From contig CALVDT010000015.1 in assembly GCA_944326385.1 (NCBI GenBank), positions 1 through 64,000 of the forward strand: a stretch of 64,000 bases of DNA, read 5' to 3'. The notes beneath the pieces were generated by a model. That model saw only the letters and a list, made by a program, of their open reading frames with translations, did no database searches and was not told the origin of the DNA. Position 1 is the first letter of the stretch. Each line of letters opens with the position of its first letter. Position numbers and translations under genes: made by a program. The DNA comes from an uncultured Bacteroidales bacterium. GTDB lineage: Bacteria; Bacteroidota; Bacteroidia; Bacteroidales; UBA932. Positions 43,049-51,281 of this stretch are shown here, in pieces.

Positions 43049-44494
43049 ATGAAAAAGACTGTATTCCTGACCGGTGCCACCGGCAACATGGGATGGGCAG
43101 GATTTACCGGACTCCTGGAAAAGAAAGACCGGTTCGACATACGGATACTGGCCCGTCCGAGTGCCAGGAACAGGAAGAAGCTGGCTCCGTATCTGGATGA
43201 CCCTTCAGTGAAGGTGATCTGGGGTGACCTGCTGGATTATGATGCAGTCCGGGAAGGTGTTGCCGGTGCTGATTTTGTCCTGCATGTGGGCGGAATGGTG
43301 TCTCCGGCCGCAGATTATTTCCCGGAGAAGACCTTGAAGACCAATGTAGCTGCAGCTGAGAATATAGTCAGGGCAGTGCTGTCCGGTCCGGATAAGGATA
43401 ATATCAAGGTGGTATATATCGGTTCTGTGGCTCAATGCGGAGACCGCATGCCTCCGCTGCATTGGGGAGAGGCTGGTGAGCCGGTATATGCAAGCCGTTA
43501 TGACCGGTATTCCGTCTCCAAATGCATGGCGGAGAAGATAATCGTCGATTCAGGAATAAAATGGTGGGTGTCGCTCCGCCAGACCGGCATACTGTATCCG
43601 GGCATATTCAGACAGATCAGTCCGACCGCTTTCCATGTGCCGATAAAGGGAGTGCTGGAGTGGGCTACGGTTGAGGATTCGGGACGTGTCCTTGCCAATG
43701 TGGTGGAGGACTGGGTGCCGGAAGAGTTCTGGAACAGATTCTATAATATAAGCAGCGGCGAGCAGTACCGTCTGACGAATTACGACTTCGAGAACAGGCT
43801 TCTCCGTCCGCTCGGGATCAGCAGCGTGGAGAAAGTCTTCGAGCCGCAGTGGTTTGCCACAAGGAATTTCCACGGGATGTGGTACAAGGATGCCGATGTG
43901 CTTGAAAACTACCTTCATTTCAGGGCAAATGTGCCGGTGGACGAGTATTTCAGAAGTCTGGCTTCCAGGTTGCCATGGTATTATTCTCTGGCCAGGCTTG
44001 TGCCGTCATGTCTGATAAAGGCCGTGATGAAGCGTGTTGCCTCCGGGAAGGGGCTCGGACCTCTGTCATGGGTGAAGGACGATCCTGAAAAGCTTGACGC
44101 CTATTATGGCTCCAGAGCCGGATATGAAAACATCAGGACATGGGAGCAGATGCGGCCGGAAGCATTGGAGAGCAATCTGGAGAAGGCCAGAGCTGCCGGC
44201 CAGGTGGTCGATCTTCCTAAAGGCTACGACGATTCCAAGTCCATACATGAGCTGACGGATGAAGAGTTGTGCAAGGCAGCCGAATTCCGCGGAGGCCGTT
44301 TCCTTGGACCTGCAGCTGATGGTGTCCTGTATGAGTGGGAATGCGAGAACGGCCACAGATTCAAGGCTTCCCTTGAGTATGTGCTTCTCGGCGGCGGCTG
44401 GTGTCCTGAATGCGGCTACGACAAGGTCTATGATTCGGCGACTGGGAAAAACCGTTTCATTTCAGCGGTATTGTCCGGACAGTCCCAGGGATGA
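43049..44494 (+). CDS. NAD(P)-dependent epimerase/dehydratase with C-terminal zinc ribbon
   Basis: About 481 residues from the ATG at 43049; the longer frame overlaps envC and is rejected. Extended SDR fold: TGATGNMG nucleotide motif at 8-15, catalytic YSVSK near 154, VSLRQTGILYPG. Residues 320-420 form a helical extra domain, and the end carries a treble-clef-like pair, CENGH (about 432) and CPEC (about 453-456), which should bind zinc. Substrate is unknown. It follows envC by 32 bp. The 3' end overlaps the convergent nrdG by 38 bp. Confidence 0.85.
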   Translation: MKKTVFLTGATGNMGWAGFTGLLEKKDRFDIRILARPSARNRKKLAPYLDDPSVKVIWGDLLDYDAVREGVAGADFVLHVGGMVSPAADYFPEKTLKTNVAAAENIVRAVLSGPDKDNIKVVYIGSVAQCGDRMPPLHWGEAGEPVYASRYDRYSVSKCMAEKIIVDSGIKWWVSLRQTGILYPGIFRQISPTAFHVPIKGVLEWATVEDSGRVLANVVEDWVPEEFWNRFYNISSGEQYRLTNYDFENRLLRPLGISSVEKVFEPQWFATRNFHGMWYKDADVLENYLHFRANVPVDEYFRSLASRLPWYYSLARLVPSCLIKAVMKRVASGKGLGPLSWVKDDPEKLDAYYGSRAGYENIRTWEQMRPEALESNLEKARAAGQVVDLPKGYDDSKSIHELTDEELCKAAEFRGGRFLGPAADGVLYEWECENGHRFKASLEYVLLGGGWCPECGYDKVYDSATGKNRFISAVLSGQSQG

Positions 44495-44966
44495 CATCCT
44501 CATCCGGAGTCCCGTGCAGATGGATTATCCTCTGGTTTGAGCTTCCTCTGAAAAGCAGTTCAGTATCCTTGAGCTCCAGAATGAAAGGTCCGTCCACCAG
44601 TACGTCGATGTACGGCAGTATCCGGGCAAGATGCGGGTCTTCCAGGATTTCCTCGTATGTGAATCCTGTGTAGCACCAGATGGTCTTTGATGTCTCCTCC
44701 TTGATTCTTCTGGCCAGTTCCGTGAAAGCGTCCACTTGATAAAGAGGGTCTCCACCGGTGAATGTCACATTGCTGAATTCATCGGACTTGACTATTTCCA
44801 GCAATTCGTCCACCGTAGCCTCATGCCCTCCGTTGAAATCCCATGACTGCGGATTATGACAGCCTGGACAGTGATGGGCGCATCCTGCACAATATATGGA
44901 AGTCCGGAGACCGGGCCCGTCGGCCATGGTCTCCTCCAAAATATCCAATATTCTTATAGTTGACAT
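44457..44966 (-). CDS. nrdG: anaerobic ribonucleotide reductase activating protein
   Basis: 169 residues. Radical-SAM CxxxCxxC motif at Cys29, Cys33 and Cys36 (CAHHCPGC), followed by VTFTGGDPL and the short activase fold. NrdG uses a [4Fe-4S] cluster and SAM to make the glycyl radical on NrdD. It is encoded 51 bp downstream of nrdD on the same strand. Confidence 0.97.
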   Translation of the reverse strand: MSTIRILDILEETMADGPGLRTSIYCAGCAHHCPGCHNPQSWDFNGGHEATVDELLEIVKSDEFSNVTFTGGDPLYQVDAFTELARRIKEETSKTIWCYTGFTYEEILEDPHLARILPYIDVLVDGPFILELKDTELLFRGSSNQRIIHLHGTPDEDVIPGTVRTIPLK

Positions 44967-45017
44967 ATTTTGACGTCAAGCGTAACGCAGAAAGTACCCT
45001 TTGGGGCCAGTCTCAGG

Positions 45018-47225
45018 TTATTTGTGGACGACGCGGTCCTTTAGTTCGGCGAGTTTGGCACTGTTCCACCTTTCCGTGGTCCCTACCAGATATCCTGTGA
45101 TTCTCTGGAGCTTGTCGATATGTCTGCTGTGGCACTTTGGACATTCTTCGAGATCCTCATCTGCGTTCTCGAAGCCGCAGTCCATGCAGCGGTTCCTGTT
45201 GTGGTTCACTGAACCGTATCCCATATTGTATTTGTCCATAAGGTCGACTATGGCCATGATGGCTTCAGGATTATGGGTGGCGTCTCCGTCTATTTCCACA
45301 TAGAAGATGTGTCCGCCTCCGGTAAGTGCATGATATGGCGCTTCCACTTCAGCCTTGTGCTTAGGCGTGCAGTGATAATAGACCGGCACATGGTTCGAGT
45401 TCGTGTAGTATTCCTTGTCCGTAACACCGGGGATGATTCCGAATTTCTTCTTGTCCATCTTGGTGAAGCGGCCGGCAAGACCTTCTGCCGGGGTGGCAAG
45501 GACGCTGAAGTTATGCTGATACCGCTCGGAGAACTCATTGACCTTGTCTCTCATGTAGGAGACTATCCTCAGCCCGAGAGCCTGGGCTTCTTCCGATTCC
45601 CCGTGGTGTTTCCCGATGAGGGCTATCAATGTCTCTGCCAGTCCGATGAAGCCGATTCCGAGTGTGCCCTGGTTGATTACGGATTCTATGGTGTCATCCT
45701 CCTTCAGGTTTTCGCTTCCGAGCCAGAGAGCCCCCATCAGCAGCGGGAACTGCTTTTTCAATGCGGTCTTCTGGAAATCGTACCTTTCGCAGAGCTGTTT
45801 CGCAGTCACGTTGAGCGCCAGGTCAAGCTTCTCGAAGAACATCTGTATCCTTTTGCCCTGGTCGGCTTCTCCCATGCATTCGATGGCAAGCCTTACTATG
45901 TTTATTGTAGTGAATGAAAGATTACCCCTGGCGATGGATGTCTTTGGCCCGAAACGGTTTTCGAATACCCTTGTGCGGCAGCCCATTGTCGCTACTTCAT
46001 AGTTGTATCTCTCAGGGTCGTCCGCCCTCCAGAGCTCATGCTGGTTGAACGTGGCGTCGAGATTCAGGAAGTTGGGGAAGAATCTTCGGGCGGATACCTT
46101 GCATGCGAATCTGTAAAGGTCGTAGTTTCTGTCCTCCGGCAGATAGCTGACGCCTCTTTTCTTCTTCCATATCTGGATAGGGAAAATGGCCGTGGAGCCG
46201 TTTCCTACCCCTTCGTATGTGGTGTTCAGGATTTCCCTGATGACGCAGCGCCCCTCGGCAGATGTGTCGGTGCCGTAGTTTATGGAGCTGAACACCACCT
46301 GGTTGCCGCCTCTGGAGTGGATGGAGTTCATATTGTGCACGAAAGCCTCCATCGACTGGTGGACACGGCTCACCGTCATGTTGATGGCATGCTGGATCAC
46401 CCTTTCATCTCCCTGGATGCCTATGAGATCCCTTTTAATATAGTCGTCCAGTTCTATGTCCTTGAGATGGCTGAAATCCTTTCCGAGCATGTCCCCGATC
46501 TTGTCTATCTCCTCGTGGAATGTCTTCCTTACGAACGGTGCCATGTAGAAGTCGAATGCCGGTATGGCCTGTCCTCCGTGCATCTCGTTCTGCACGGTCT
46601 CCATGGATATGCATCCGAGTATGCTGGCTGTCTCGATTCTCTTTGCCGGACGGGATTCCCCGTGGCCTGCGAAGAACCCGTTCTTCAGTATCTTGTCCAG
46701 CGGATGCTGTACGCAGGTAAGGCTCTTGGTAGGATAATAGTCCTTGTCATGTATATGGATATATCCGTTCTTTACGGCTTCCTTCACATCTTCCGACAGG
46801 AGACACTCGTCCACAAAGGATTTCGTGGATTCGGAGGCGAATTTCATCATCATGCCGGCAGGCGTGTCTGCATTCATGTTCGCATTCTCCCTCGTCACAT
46901 CGGTGGCCTGCGCTTCGATGATCTCCTTGAATATCTCGCGGGATTTGGCTTTCCTTGCAAGGTTCCTCTGGTTACGGTATGCGATGTATTTCTTCGCCAC
47001 TTCCTTGCGCGGGCTGTTCATCAGTTCCATTTCCACATGGTCCTGGATATCCTCCACACTCATGCTTTCGGTGTCGATTTTCGCTATCGCGGCCGCAATC
47101 TCCGCAGCCAGTACGATATCCTCGCCATCCTCTGTGACATTCATTGCCTTCAGCACGGCATCCACTATTTTCCTCTTGTCAAAGTCGACAATACGCCCGT
47201 CTCGCTTTATTACAAATTTTACCAT
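45018..47225 (-). CDS. nrdD: anaerobic (class III) ribonucleoside-triphosphate reductase
   Basis: About 735 residues from the ATG at 47225 (MVKFVIKRDGRIVDFDKRK); the frame extends to 47300 but that part overlaps the promoter. N-terminal ATP-cone (about 1-95), catalytic barrel, zinc site CMDCGF...CPKC, and the glycyl-radical loop RITGYLVGTTERW near the C-terminus (Gly about 711). It reduces NTPs to dNTPs without oxygen, which fits a strict anaerobe. Works with NrdG just downstream. Confidence 0.97.
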   Translation of the reverse strand: MVKFVIKRDGRIVDFDKRKIVDAVLKAMNVTEDGEDIVLAAEIAAAIAKIDTESMSVEDIQDHVEMELMNSPRKEVAKKYIAYRNQRNLARKAKSREIFKEIIEAQATDVTRENANMNADTPAGMMMKFASESTKSFVDECLLSEDVKEAVKNGYIHIHDKDYYPTKSLTCVQHPLDKILKNGFFAGHGESRPAKRIETASILGCISMETVQNEMHGGQAIPAFDFYMAPFVRKTFHEEIDKIGDMLGKDFSHLKDIELDDYIKRDLIGIQGDERVIQHAINMTVSRVHQSMEAFVHNMNSIHSRGGNQVVFSSINYGTDTSAEGRCVIREILNTTYEGVGNGSTAIFPIQIWKKKRGVSYLPEDRNYDLYRFACKVSARRFFPNFLNLDATFNQHELWRADDPERYNYEVATMGCRTRVFENRFGPKTSIARGNLSFTTINIVRLAIECMGEADQGKRIQMFFEKLDLALNVTAKQLCERYDFQKTALKKQFPLLMGALWLGSENLKEDDTIESVINQGTLGIGFIGLAETLIALIGKHHGESEEAQALGLRIVSYMRDKVNEFSERYQHNFSVLATPAEGLAGRFTKMDKKKFGIIPGVTDKEYYTNSNHVPVYYHCTPKHKAEVEAPYHALTGGGHIFYVEIDGDATHNPEAIMAIVDLMDKYNMGYGSVNHNRNRCMDCGFENADEDLEECPKCHSRHIDKLQRITGYLVGTTERWNSAKLAELKDRVVHK

Positions 47226-47286
47226 AATCAGAGATATTAATTGGATCAGGAAAAAAAACACACGCTGTCTCTGAGGACAACGGGAG

Positions 47287-47294
47287 CAAATATA
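47287..47294 (-). promoter_or_regulatory. -7 promoter box for nrdDG
   Basis: TATATTTG on the - strand, 61 bp before the nrdD ATG. It also shows that the upstream extension of the frame to 47300 is not translated. Confidence 0.7.
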
Positions 47295-47351
47295 GCCCAA
47301 TTATCCTTACAATGTCGGAAAATGCCGGTAAAAAGTTTTCCACAACAAGAA

Positions 47352-47385
47352 AATTCCCTGTTAACTCATTGATTAACAGGGAATT
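47352..47385 (-). terminator. terminator hairpin after the phosphopantetheinyl transferase gene
   Basis: A perfect 13-bp stem, AATTCCCTGTTAA pairing with TTAACAGGGAATT, with an 8-nt loop, followed on the - strand by TTTTCTTG. It lies 56 bp beyond the stop of the gene ending at 47441 and just upstream of the nrdD promoter, so it separates the two transcripts. Confidence 0.75.
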
Positions 47386-47440
47386 CCATATATAATAAAT
47401 TAGAAAACTTCAAAATTGGATAACAACGATGTTTCATCTC

Positions 47441-48076
47441 CTATCCGACTACCCAGACCAGGACATGCCTGTCGAAGATGACATACCCGAGGTCGAAATC
47501 CTCCTCGTGTCCGTCCTTGTGGGTGAATGTCGCTTCGAGTTCTCCTTTGCCCTTGAGGGTGAATTTCTCCACTTCTATCTGTTCTGCAAAGTCGACCCTG
47601 TTCTGTGACATTCTCTTGTAGATTGCCTCCTTTGCGCACCAGTATATGGCCAGCTGCTCGTTTTTCTTGTCATCGTCGAGATCCTCGATCTCATCTTCCG
47701 ACAGAGCCTTCTGCTCTACTGCCGAGAAGTCGCGGTCGAGGGACTCGATGTCTATCCCGAGGTCGTCTTCCTGATGTGTGATGACGGCCACGTATTTTTC
47801 CGAATGTGTGATGCTGATATTGGTGATGCAGTTCTCGAGGAACGGCTTCCCGTTATCGTGGTGTCCTAGGTAGACCTTCTCTTCGAACATGACGTTGAGC
47901 AGGGCGCGAACGGCAAGTTTCTGCTTGCGGAGGCTGGCATTGCGGATGAGCGAAATCTCCTCCATCTCGTCAGACGGCACCGAACTCATGTTTATGAGCT
48001 CCTCTTCTGTCTCCGTGATTTTCCAGACAGCTATCTCGGCTTTGTTCTCAAGGGTCTTCCTCAAATATAGTCCCAT
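47441..48076 (-). CDS. 4'-phosphopantetheinyl transferase superfamily protein
   Basis: 211 residues. The metal- and CoA-binding motif GIDIES (Asp109, Glu111) and WCAKEAIYK (Lys149-Glu150) are intact, plus SITHSEKYVAV. Such enzymes attach phosphopantetheine to carrier proteins. The size fits the Sfp/EntD-like group rather than the short AcpS type. It is the second frame after a strong promoter at 48333-48364, following a 49-codon frame. No carrier-protein or synthase gene is nearby. Confidence 0.9.
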   Translation of the reverse strand: MGLYLRKTLENKAEIAVWKITETEEELINMSSVPSDEMEEISLIRNASLRKQKLAVRALLNVMFEEKVYLGHHDNGKPFLENCITNISITHSEKYVAVITHQEDDLGIDIESLDRDFSAVEQKALSEDEIEDLDDDKKNEQLAIYWCAKEAIYKRMSQNRVDFAEQIEVEKFTLKGKGELEATFTHKDGHEEDFDLGYVIFDRHVLVWVVG

Positions 48077-48106
48077 ATTGCAAAAAAATATATCCAGTTT
48101 ACAGTG

Positions 48107-48256
48107 TCACGAAATGTCTTCTCCGGCAGTCCCTATATACAGAAGCCCCGTATGTACGGTATAGGCGCACACGGAATGGCATCCGTCTCCCTTTCCGGAA
48201 GAGGATGAATTGTCAAATATCATGAATATGCATTCCGCCAGCGGATCGTCAGACAT
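48107..48256 (-). CDS. small hypothetical frame ahead of the phosphopantetheinyl transferase gene
   Basis: A 49-codon frame (starts MSDDPLAECIF, ends IGTAGEDIS). It is the first ATG frame downstream of a near-consensus promoter, which is the only reason to list it; an in-frame GTG at 48307 would add 17 codons. I recognise no family. It could be a leader peptide, a small protein, or simply untranslated leader. Confidence 0.35.
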   Translation of the reverse strand: MSDDPLAECIFMIFDNSSSSGKGDGCHSVCAYTVHTGLLYIGTAGEDIS

Positions 48257-48332
48257 TGTATCCGCAGCGGTATTCGAAGGCTTCAATATTGAACTGGGAG
48301 GTTCCACTTGTCTTGGTTAATGTTACAGCTTG

Positions 48333-48364
48333 CAAATATAAAAACACTTTTGATAATTTTCAAA
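48333..48364 (-). promoter_or_regulatory. near-consensus Bacteroidales promoter (-33 and -7)
   Basis: On the - strand TTTG (48361-48364) and TATATTTG (48333-48340) are separated by exactly 20 bp, matching both boxes of the consensus. It should drive the small frame and the phosphopantetheinyl transferase gene; transcription would begin near 48326. Confidence 0.8.
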
Positions 48365-48421
48365 ACTGTTTCTTATTTTTACGGAAAATCGCACGGCTCT
48401 TTCCCTTTACCGCGAATATCG

Positions 48422-48452
48422 TTGATAAAAACAGAAACTTTCGCTAAGTTTG
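48422..48452 (+). promoter_or_regulatory. promoter of orphan antitoxin-like gene
   Basis: TAAGTTTG at 48445-48452 with TTG at 48422-48424, spacing 20 bp, 16 bp before the ATG at 48469. Confidence 0.7.
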
Positions 48453-48468
48453 TGGAAAGAATAGTCGT

Positions 48469-48705
48469 ATGACACAATTGATTGTAACTGTAGATGATCT
48501 GAAGCTCGTGCCGGATTTGAAGAAGAACATAGCTTCAATGAGAGGCGTGAAATCTATCAGAATATATCAACCCGGCAGAATCCGCAAGCATGCCGGCAAA
48601 ACAGAAGATGTCCCGCAGACTCTTCTGAATCTTGTCGGAATCGCATCGGGTGCTGCGGAGCATGTCGGTTCCGATGACCGCTTATCATATATCCTTGACA
48701 AATGA
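48469..48705 (+). CDS. antitoxin-like small protein, toxin partner broken
   Basis: 78 residues. The start (MTQLIVTVDD, then LKKNIASMRGVKSIRIYQPG) resembles short Bacteroidales antitoxins paired with PIN or RelE toxins; the C-terminal part (TEDVPQTLLNLVGIASGAAEHVG) is less familiar. It has its own promoter. Right after it, in another frame, lies the tail of a PIN-type toxin (next entry). The family link is by resemblance only. Confidence 0.65.
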   Translation: MTQLIVTVDDLKLVPDLKKNIASMRGVKSIRIYQPGRIRKHAGKTEDVPQTLLNLVGIASGAAEHVGSDDRLSYILDK

Positions 48706-48808
48706 CCAGAATATTTACCAGTGCAGCTGTATTGTCACACGGAATAAAAAGGATTTCATGTTCGCTGACGATATTCCTGTATTGTCCCCGGAAGAGTTTT
48801 TAAAGTAA
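48702..48808 (+). pseudogene. 3' remnant of a PIN-domain toxin gene
   Basis: The frame ending at the TAA 48806-48808 reads CIVTRNKKDFMFADDIPV then LSPEEFLK. This is the characteristic end of Bacteroidales PIN-domain RNase toxins (TRN.KDF and SPEEFL motifs). No start codon or catalytic N-terminal acidic residues remain; the piece begins at the antitoxin stop. It is best read as the leftover of a deletion that removed most of the toxin. Confidence 0.65.
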
Positions 48809-48831
48809 TTTTTACGGAAAATTGGAGTAGT

Positions 48832-49614
48832 ATGGAAAAACTGAAAATTTTTCTTCTTGCGGTTTCCGTCCTTGCCCTGTCTTCATTCCAGGGCTATGGC
48901 TGGGGACGGACCGGCCATGACGCCGTGACAGCCATTGCTGAAAGACATCTCACCCGAAAGGCCAAGGCTGCGGTGGAGGATATTCTGGACGGGAAGTCGA
49001 TCATCTATTATTCGAAATGGATGGACGACGTAAGGCGCACTCCGGAATACGGATACACCACGAACTGGCATGTGGGACATGTGGATGAGGATTTCCATGC
49101 CGTTGTGGCGGAAAAGCACGGCAAATACAACGGTGACTGCCTGTGGGGACTCCGGAAGATCATGCCTGTCCTTGAGAATTACAAGGAATATGATGACTCC
49201 ACCGTACAGGTGAATCTGAAGTTCCTGATACATCTGATCGGGGACATGCATTGCCCGTCTCATGTGTATTATGCCGATCTTGAAGAATTCGACGTCCTCC
49301 TCGGTGCAAGGCGGCTGTCATATCATGCCTTATGGGACAGCGGCCTGATTGACTCCGTCCACGGCTGGTCTTATTCGGAATATGCGGACATGCTGGACAG
49401 GGCCGGCAAGAAGGAAATGGAAGCAGTCTGCCAGGGCAGTTTCGAGGACTGGCTTGAGGAGAGCGCCCGGACGTGCAGGTGCATCTATGACTGGGCAGGC
49501 CCCGGACAGAAGATAGACCAGGATTTCAAGAACAAGGCTATCGGGCTGGCGGAACATCAGATCATGATTGCCGGCTACCGGCTTGCCAGTGTGCTTAACA
49601 GTCTTTTTGATTGA
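48832..49614 (+). CDS. secreted S1/P1-type nuclease
   Basis: 260 residues with a signal peptide ending GYG, so the mature N-terminal Trp24 provides a zinc ligand as in P1 nuclease. Further ligands: WGRTGH (His29), WMDDVR, TNWHVGHVD, LIHLIGDMHCPSH, HALWDSGLI, EHQIMIAGYRLASVLN. These trinuclear-zinc enzymes cleave single-stranded nucleic acid and 3'-nucleotides outside the cytoplasm, useful for phosphate or nucleoside salvage. Monocistronic by spacing. Confidence 0.93.
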   Translation: MEKLKIFLLAVSVLALSSFQGYGWGRTGHDAVTAIAERHLTRKAKAAVEDILDGKSIIYYSKWMDDVRRTPEYGYTTNWHVGHVDEDFHAVVAEKHGKYNGDCLWGLRKIMPVLENYKEYDDSTVQVNLKFLIHLIGDMHCPSHVYYADLEEFDVLLGARRLSYHALWDSGLIDSVHGWSYSEYADMLDRAGKKEMEAVCQGSFEDWLEESARTCRCIYDWAGPGQKIDQDFKNKAIGLAEHQIMIAGYRLASVLNSLFD

Positions 49615-49670
49615 CCGGAAAGAACCGAAAAGGGATTTTCAGGAGATTTCGGAACAGCTTCCGGGTTTTA
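49615..49670 (+). terminator. possible terminator after the nuclease gene
   Basis: CCGGAA (49615-49620) pairs with TTCCGG (49659-49664), with an inner CCGAAA/TTTCGG stem, then GTTTTAG. The stem is interrupted and the T-run short, so confidence is low. Confidence 0.4.
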
Positions 49671-49715
49671 GTGAATTTAAATCCGGAACGGTGAATGCAG
49701 AGTGAAAGAATTTAT

Positions 49716-49723
49716 TATATTTG
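49716..49723 (+). promoter_or_regulatory. -7 promoter box for malate dehydrogenase
   Basis: TATATTTG, 55 bp before the ATG at 49779. No TTTG at the -33 distance. Confidence 0.7.
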
Positions 49724-49778
49724 CGAAATCATGAATCCGGACAATTGAAAAGTTTATCATATAAAATTATAGTGTATT

Positions 49779-50774
49779 ATGGATTTTCTGACAAATGAAA
49801 AACTGACCATCATCGGTGCGGCAGGCATGATCGGGTCGAATATGGCCCAGACTGCCATGATGATGAAACTGACTCCGCATCTTTGTCTTTACGATCCTTT
49901 CGCCACCGGGCTGAAAGGCGTGGCAGAGGAAATGTACCATTGCGCATTCGACGGGGCGGAGATCACTTATACCGACGATATCAAGGAAGCCCTTACAGGG
50001 GCGAAATACGTAGTATCCTCAGGCGGAGCCCCACGCAAGCAGGGCATGACCCGTGAGGATCTGCTGAAAGGGAACTGCGAGATAGCCGAGCAGCTCGGAA
50101 AGGACATAAAGGCATATTGTCCGGACGTCAAGCATGTGGTCATAATCTTCAACCCTGCCGATCTTACAGGGCTTGTGACCCTTCTTCATTCAGGGCTGAA
50201 GCCGTCCCAGCTCACGACTCTTGCGGCCCTTGATTCCACAAGACTCCAGAGCGCCCTTGCACAGGAGTTCGGTGTGCCGCAGAGCAAGGTTACCGGCTGC
50301 CATACATACGGCGGACATGGTGAGCAGATGGCGGTCTTCGCTTCCGAGGCTAAGGTCGACGGCACTCCGTTTACAAGTCTCCTCGGCACAAAGCTGCCAT
50401 TGGTGAGGTGGGATGAGATCAAGCAGAACGTCATCCAGGGCGGAAAGAAGATCATCGAACTCAGAGGCAGATCTTCATTCCAGAGCCCGGCATATGTATC
50501 CATCGAGATGATAGCCGCAGCCATGGGCGGCAGGAAATTCACCTGGCCTGCCGGCTGCTATGTGGATACTCCGAAGTATCATAATGTCATGATGGCCATG
50601 CCTACAGTCATTGACGGTACAGGCGTGCATTATTCCGAAGTACACGGCACTTCAGAGGAGATGGCCGCCCTTGAGGCTTCTTACGAGCATCTCTGCAAGA
50701 TGCGTGACGAGATCATCGGCCTCGGCATCATCCCTCCGGTATCAGACTGGAAGTCGGTCAATCCGAACCTGTAG
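49779..50774 (+). CDS. mdh: malate dehydrogenase (lactate/malate dehydrogenase family)
   Basis: 331 residues. NAD-binding IIGAAGMIGSNMAQ, then VVSSGGAPRKQGMTREDLL (substrate-binding loop), IIFNPADLTGLVTL, and active-site His in GCHTYGGHGEQM. It interconverts malate and oxaloacetate, part of the reductive branch to succinate in anaerobic Bacteroidales. Monocistronic, with its own promoter and terminator. Confidence 0.95.
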   Translation: MDFLTNEKLTIIGAAGMIGSNMAQTAMMMKLTPHLCLYDPFATGLKGVAEEMYHCAFDGAEITYTDDIKEALTGAKYVVSSGGAPRKQGMTREDLLKGNCEIAEQLGKDIKAYCPDVKHVVIIFNPADLTGLVTLLHSGLKPSQLTTLAALDSTRLQSALAQEFGVPQSKVTGCHTYGGHGEQMAVFASEAKVDGTPFTSLLGTKLPLVRWDEIKQNVIQGGKKIIELRGRSSFQSPAYVSIEMIAAAMGGRKFTWPAGCYVDTPKYHNVMMAMPTVIDGTGVHYSEVHGTSEEMAALEASYEHLCKMRDEIIGLGIIPPVSDWKSVNPNL

Positions 50775-50805
50775 ACCGGTACGGAAGACGGGGAACAATG
50801 ATTGC

Positions 50806-50850
50806 GAGGGTGGCCCAAAACACATTTCGGGTCACTCTCAAACGTTTTTC
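50806..50850 (+). terminator. terminator after mdh
   Basis: An 11-bp stem with two G-U pairs, GAGGGTGGCCC (50806-50816) with GGGTCACTCTC (50829-50839), followed by AAACGTTTTTC. It lies 32 bp after the mdh stop. Confidence 0.65.
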
Positions 50851-50869
50851 TTAGAAAGACTGAACCCTT

Positions 50870-50945
50870 CTAAACCCCCTCTGTTCGCTTTCGAATGTCC
50901 ACTGGACATTCTCATAGAACCGCTCTCGACCCCTATCAGGGGGAT
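50870..50945. repeat. hairpin repeat sequence bordering a gene fragment
   Basis: After CCCCCTCTG come a perfect 8-bp inverted repeat GAATGTCC-act-GGACATTC (50893-50911) and a C/G hairpin CCCCTATCAGGGG (50930-50942). The style resembles the hairpin element at 17361-17598, though the sequences are not the same. It ends where the GH35-like fragment begins. Confidence 0.5.
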
Positions 50946-51254
50946 CTCGCTCCTTCCATCGATATCCTGAGCCCGGACATCTACAGACCGAATTACAAGG
51001 AAATCGGGGCGATGTCTCACACAGACTGCAACCCGTTGCTTATCCCGGAAAGTACATTGAATGCAGAACGGGCGTATTATGCATTTGCCCGGCATGATGC
51101 CATCTGCTATTCTCCGTTCGGCATTGAATACGGAGCATCGAATGTGGAGTTTATTTGCACATACGGGGTGTTGGATGAATTGGTCATGCGCATGCTCAGA
51201 TTATGTCATATTATGACGAAAATATTTCATTCGTTTTCCTGTTTCCCTGATTAA
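50946..51254 (+). pseudogene. internal fragment of a GH35/DUF5597-type beta-galactosidase gene
   Basis: The frame reads LAPSIDILSPDIYRPNYKEI, then NPLLIPEST, AERAYYAFARHDAICYSPFG and IEYGASNVEFICTYGVLDEL. This is the conserved region of GH35-like enzymes with a DUF5597 domain, including the IPES nucleophile region. Only about 90 codons remain: no N-terminal half, no C-terminal half. It lies between a hairpin repeat and the promoter of the PUL 2 regulator, so it is a relic of an earlier enzyme gene. Confidence 0.75.
51205..51217. promoter_or_regulatory. palindrome upstream of HTCS promoter, possible operator
   Basis: GTCATA-T-TATGAC is a perfect 13-bp palindrome 35 bp upstream of the -7 box; another perfect palindrome, CATGCGCATG, lies at 51185-51194. 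Both are within decayed coding sequence, so they may be fortuitous. Confidence 0.3.
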
Positions 51255-51259
51255 ATTTG
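51252..51259 (+). promoter_or_regulatory. -7 promoter box for HTCS gene
   Basis: TAAATTTG, 22 bp before the ATG at 51282. Confidence 0.65.
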
Positions 51260-51281
51260 TTGTAAGGTAAACTTAAAGTTC

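Noticed and set aside
46038..47240. 400-codon antisense frame over nrdD
   Set aside because: nrdD motifs are unambiguous; the antisense product shows no domain.
48702..48803. 33-codon ATGA-coupled frame after the antitoxin
   Set aside because: The residues MTRIFTSAAVLSHG... match nothing, while the alternative frame gives the PIN-toxin end, so the ATGA is taken as chance.
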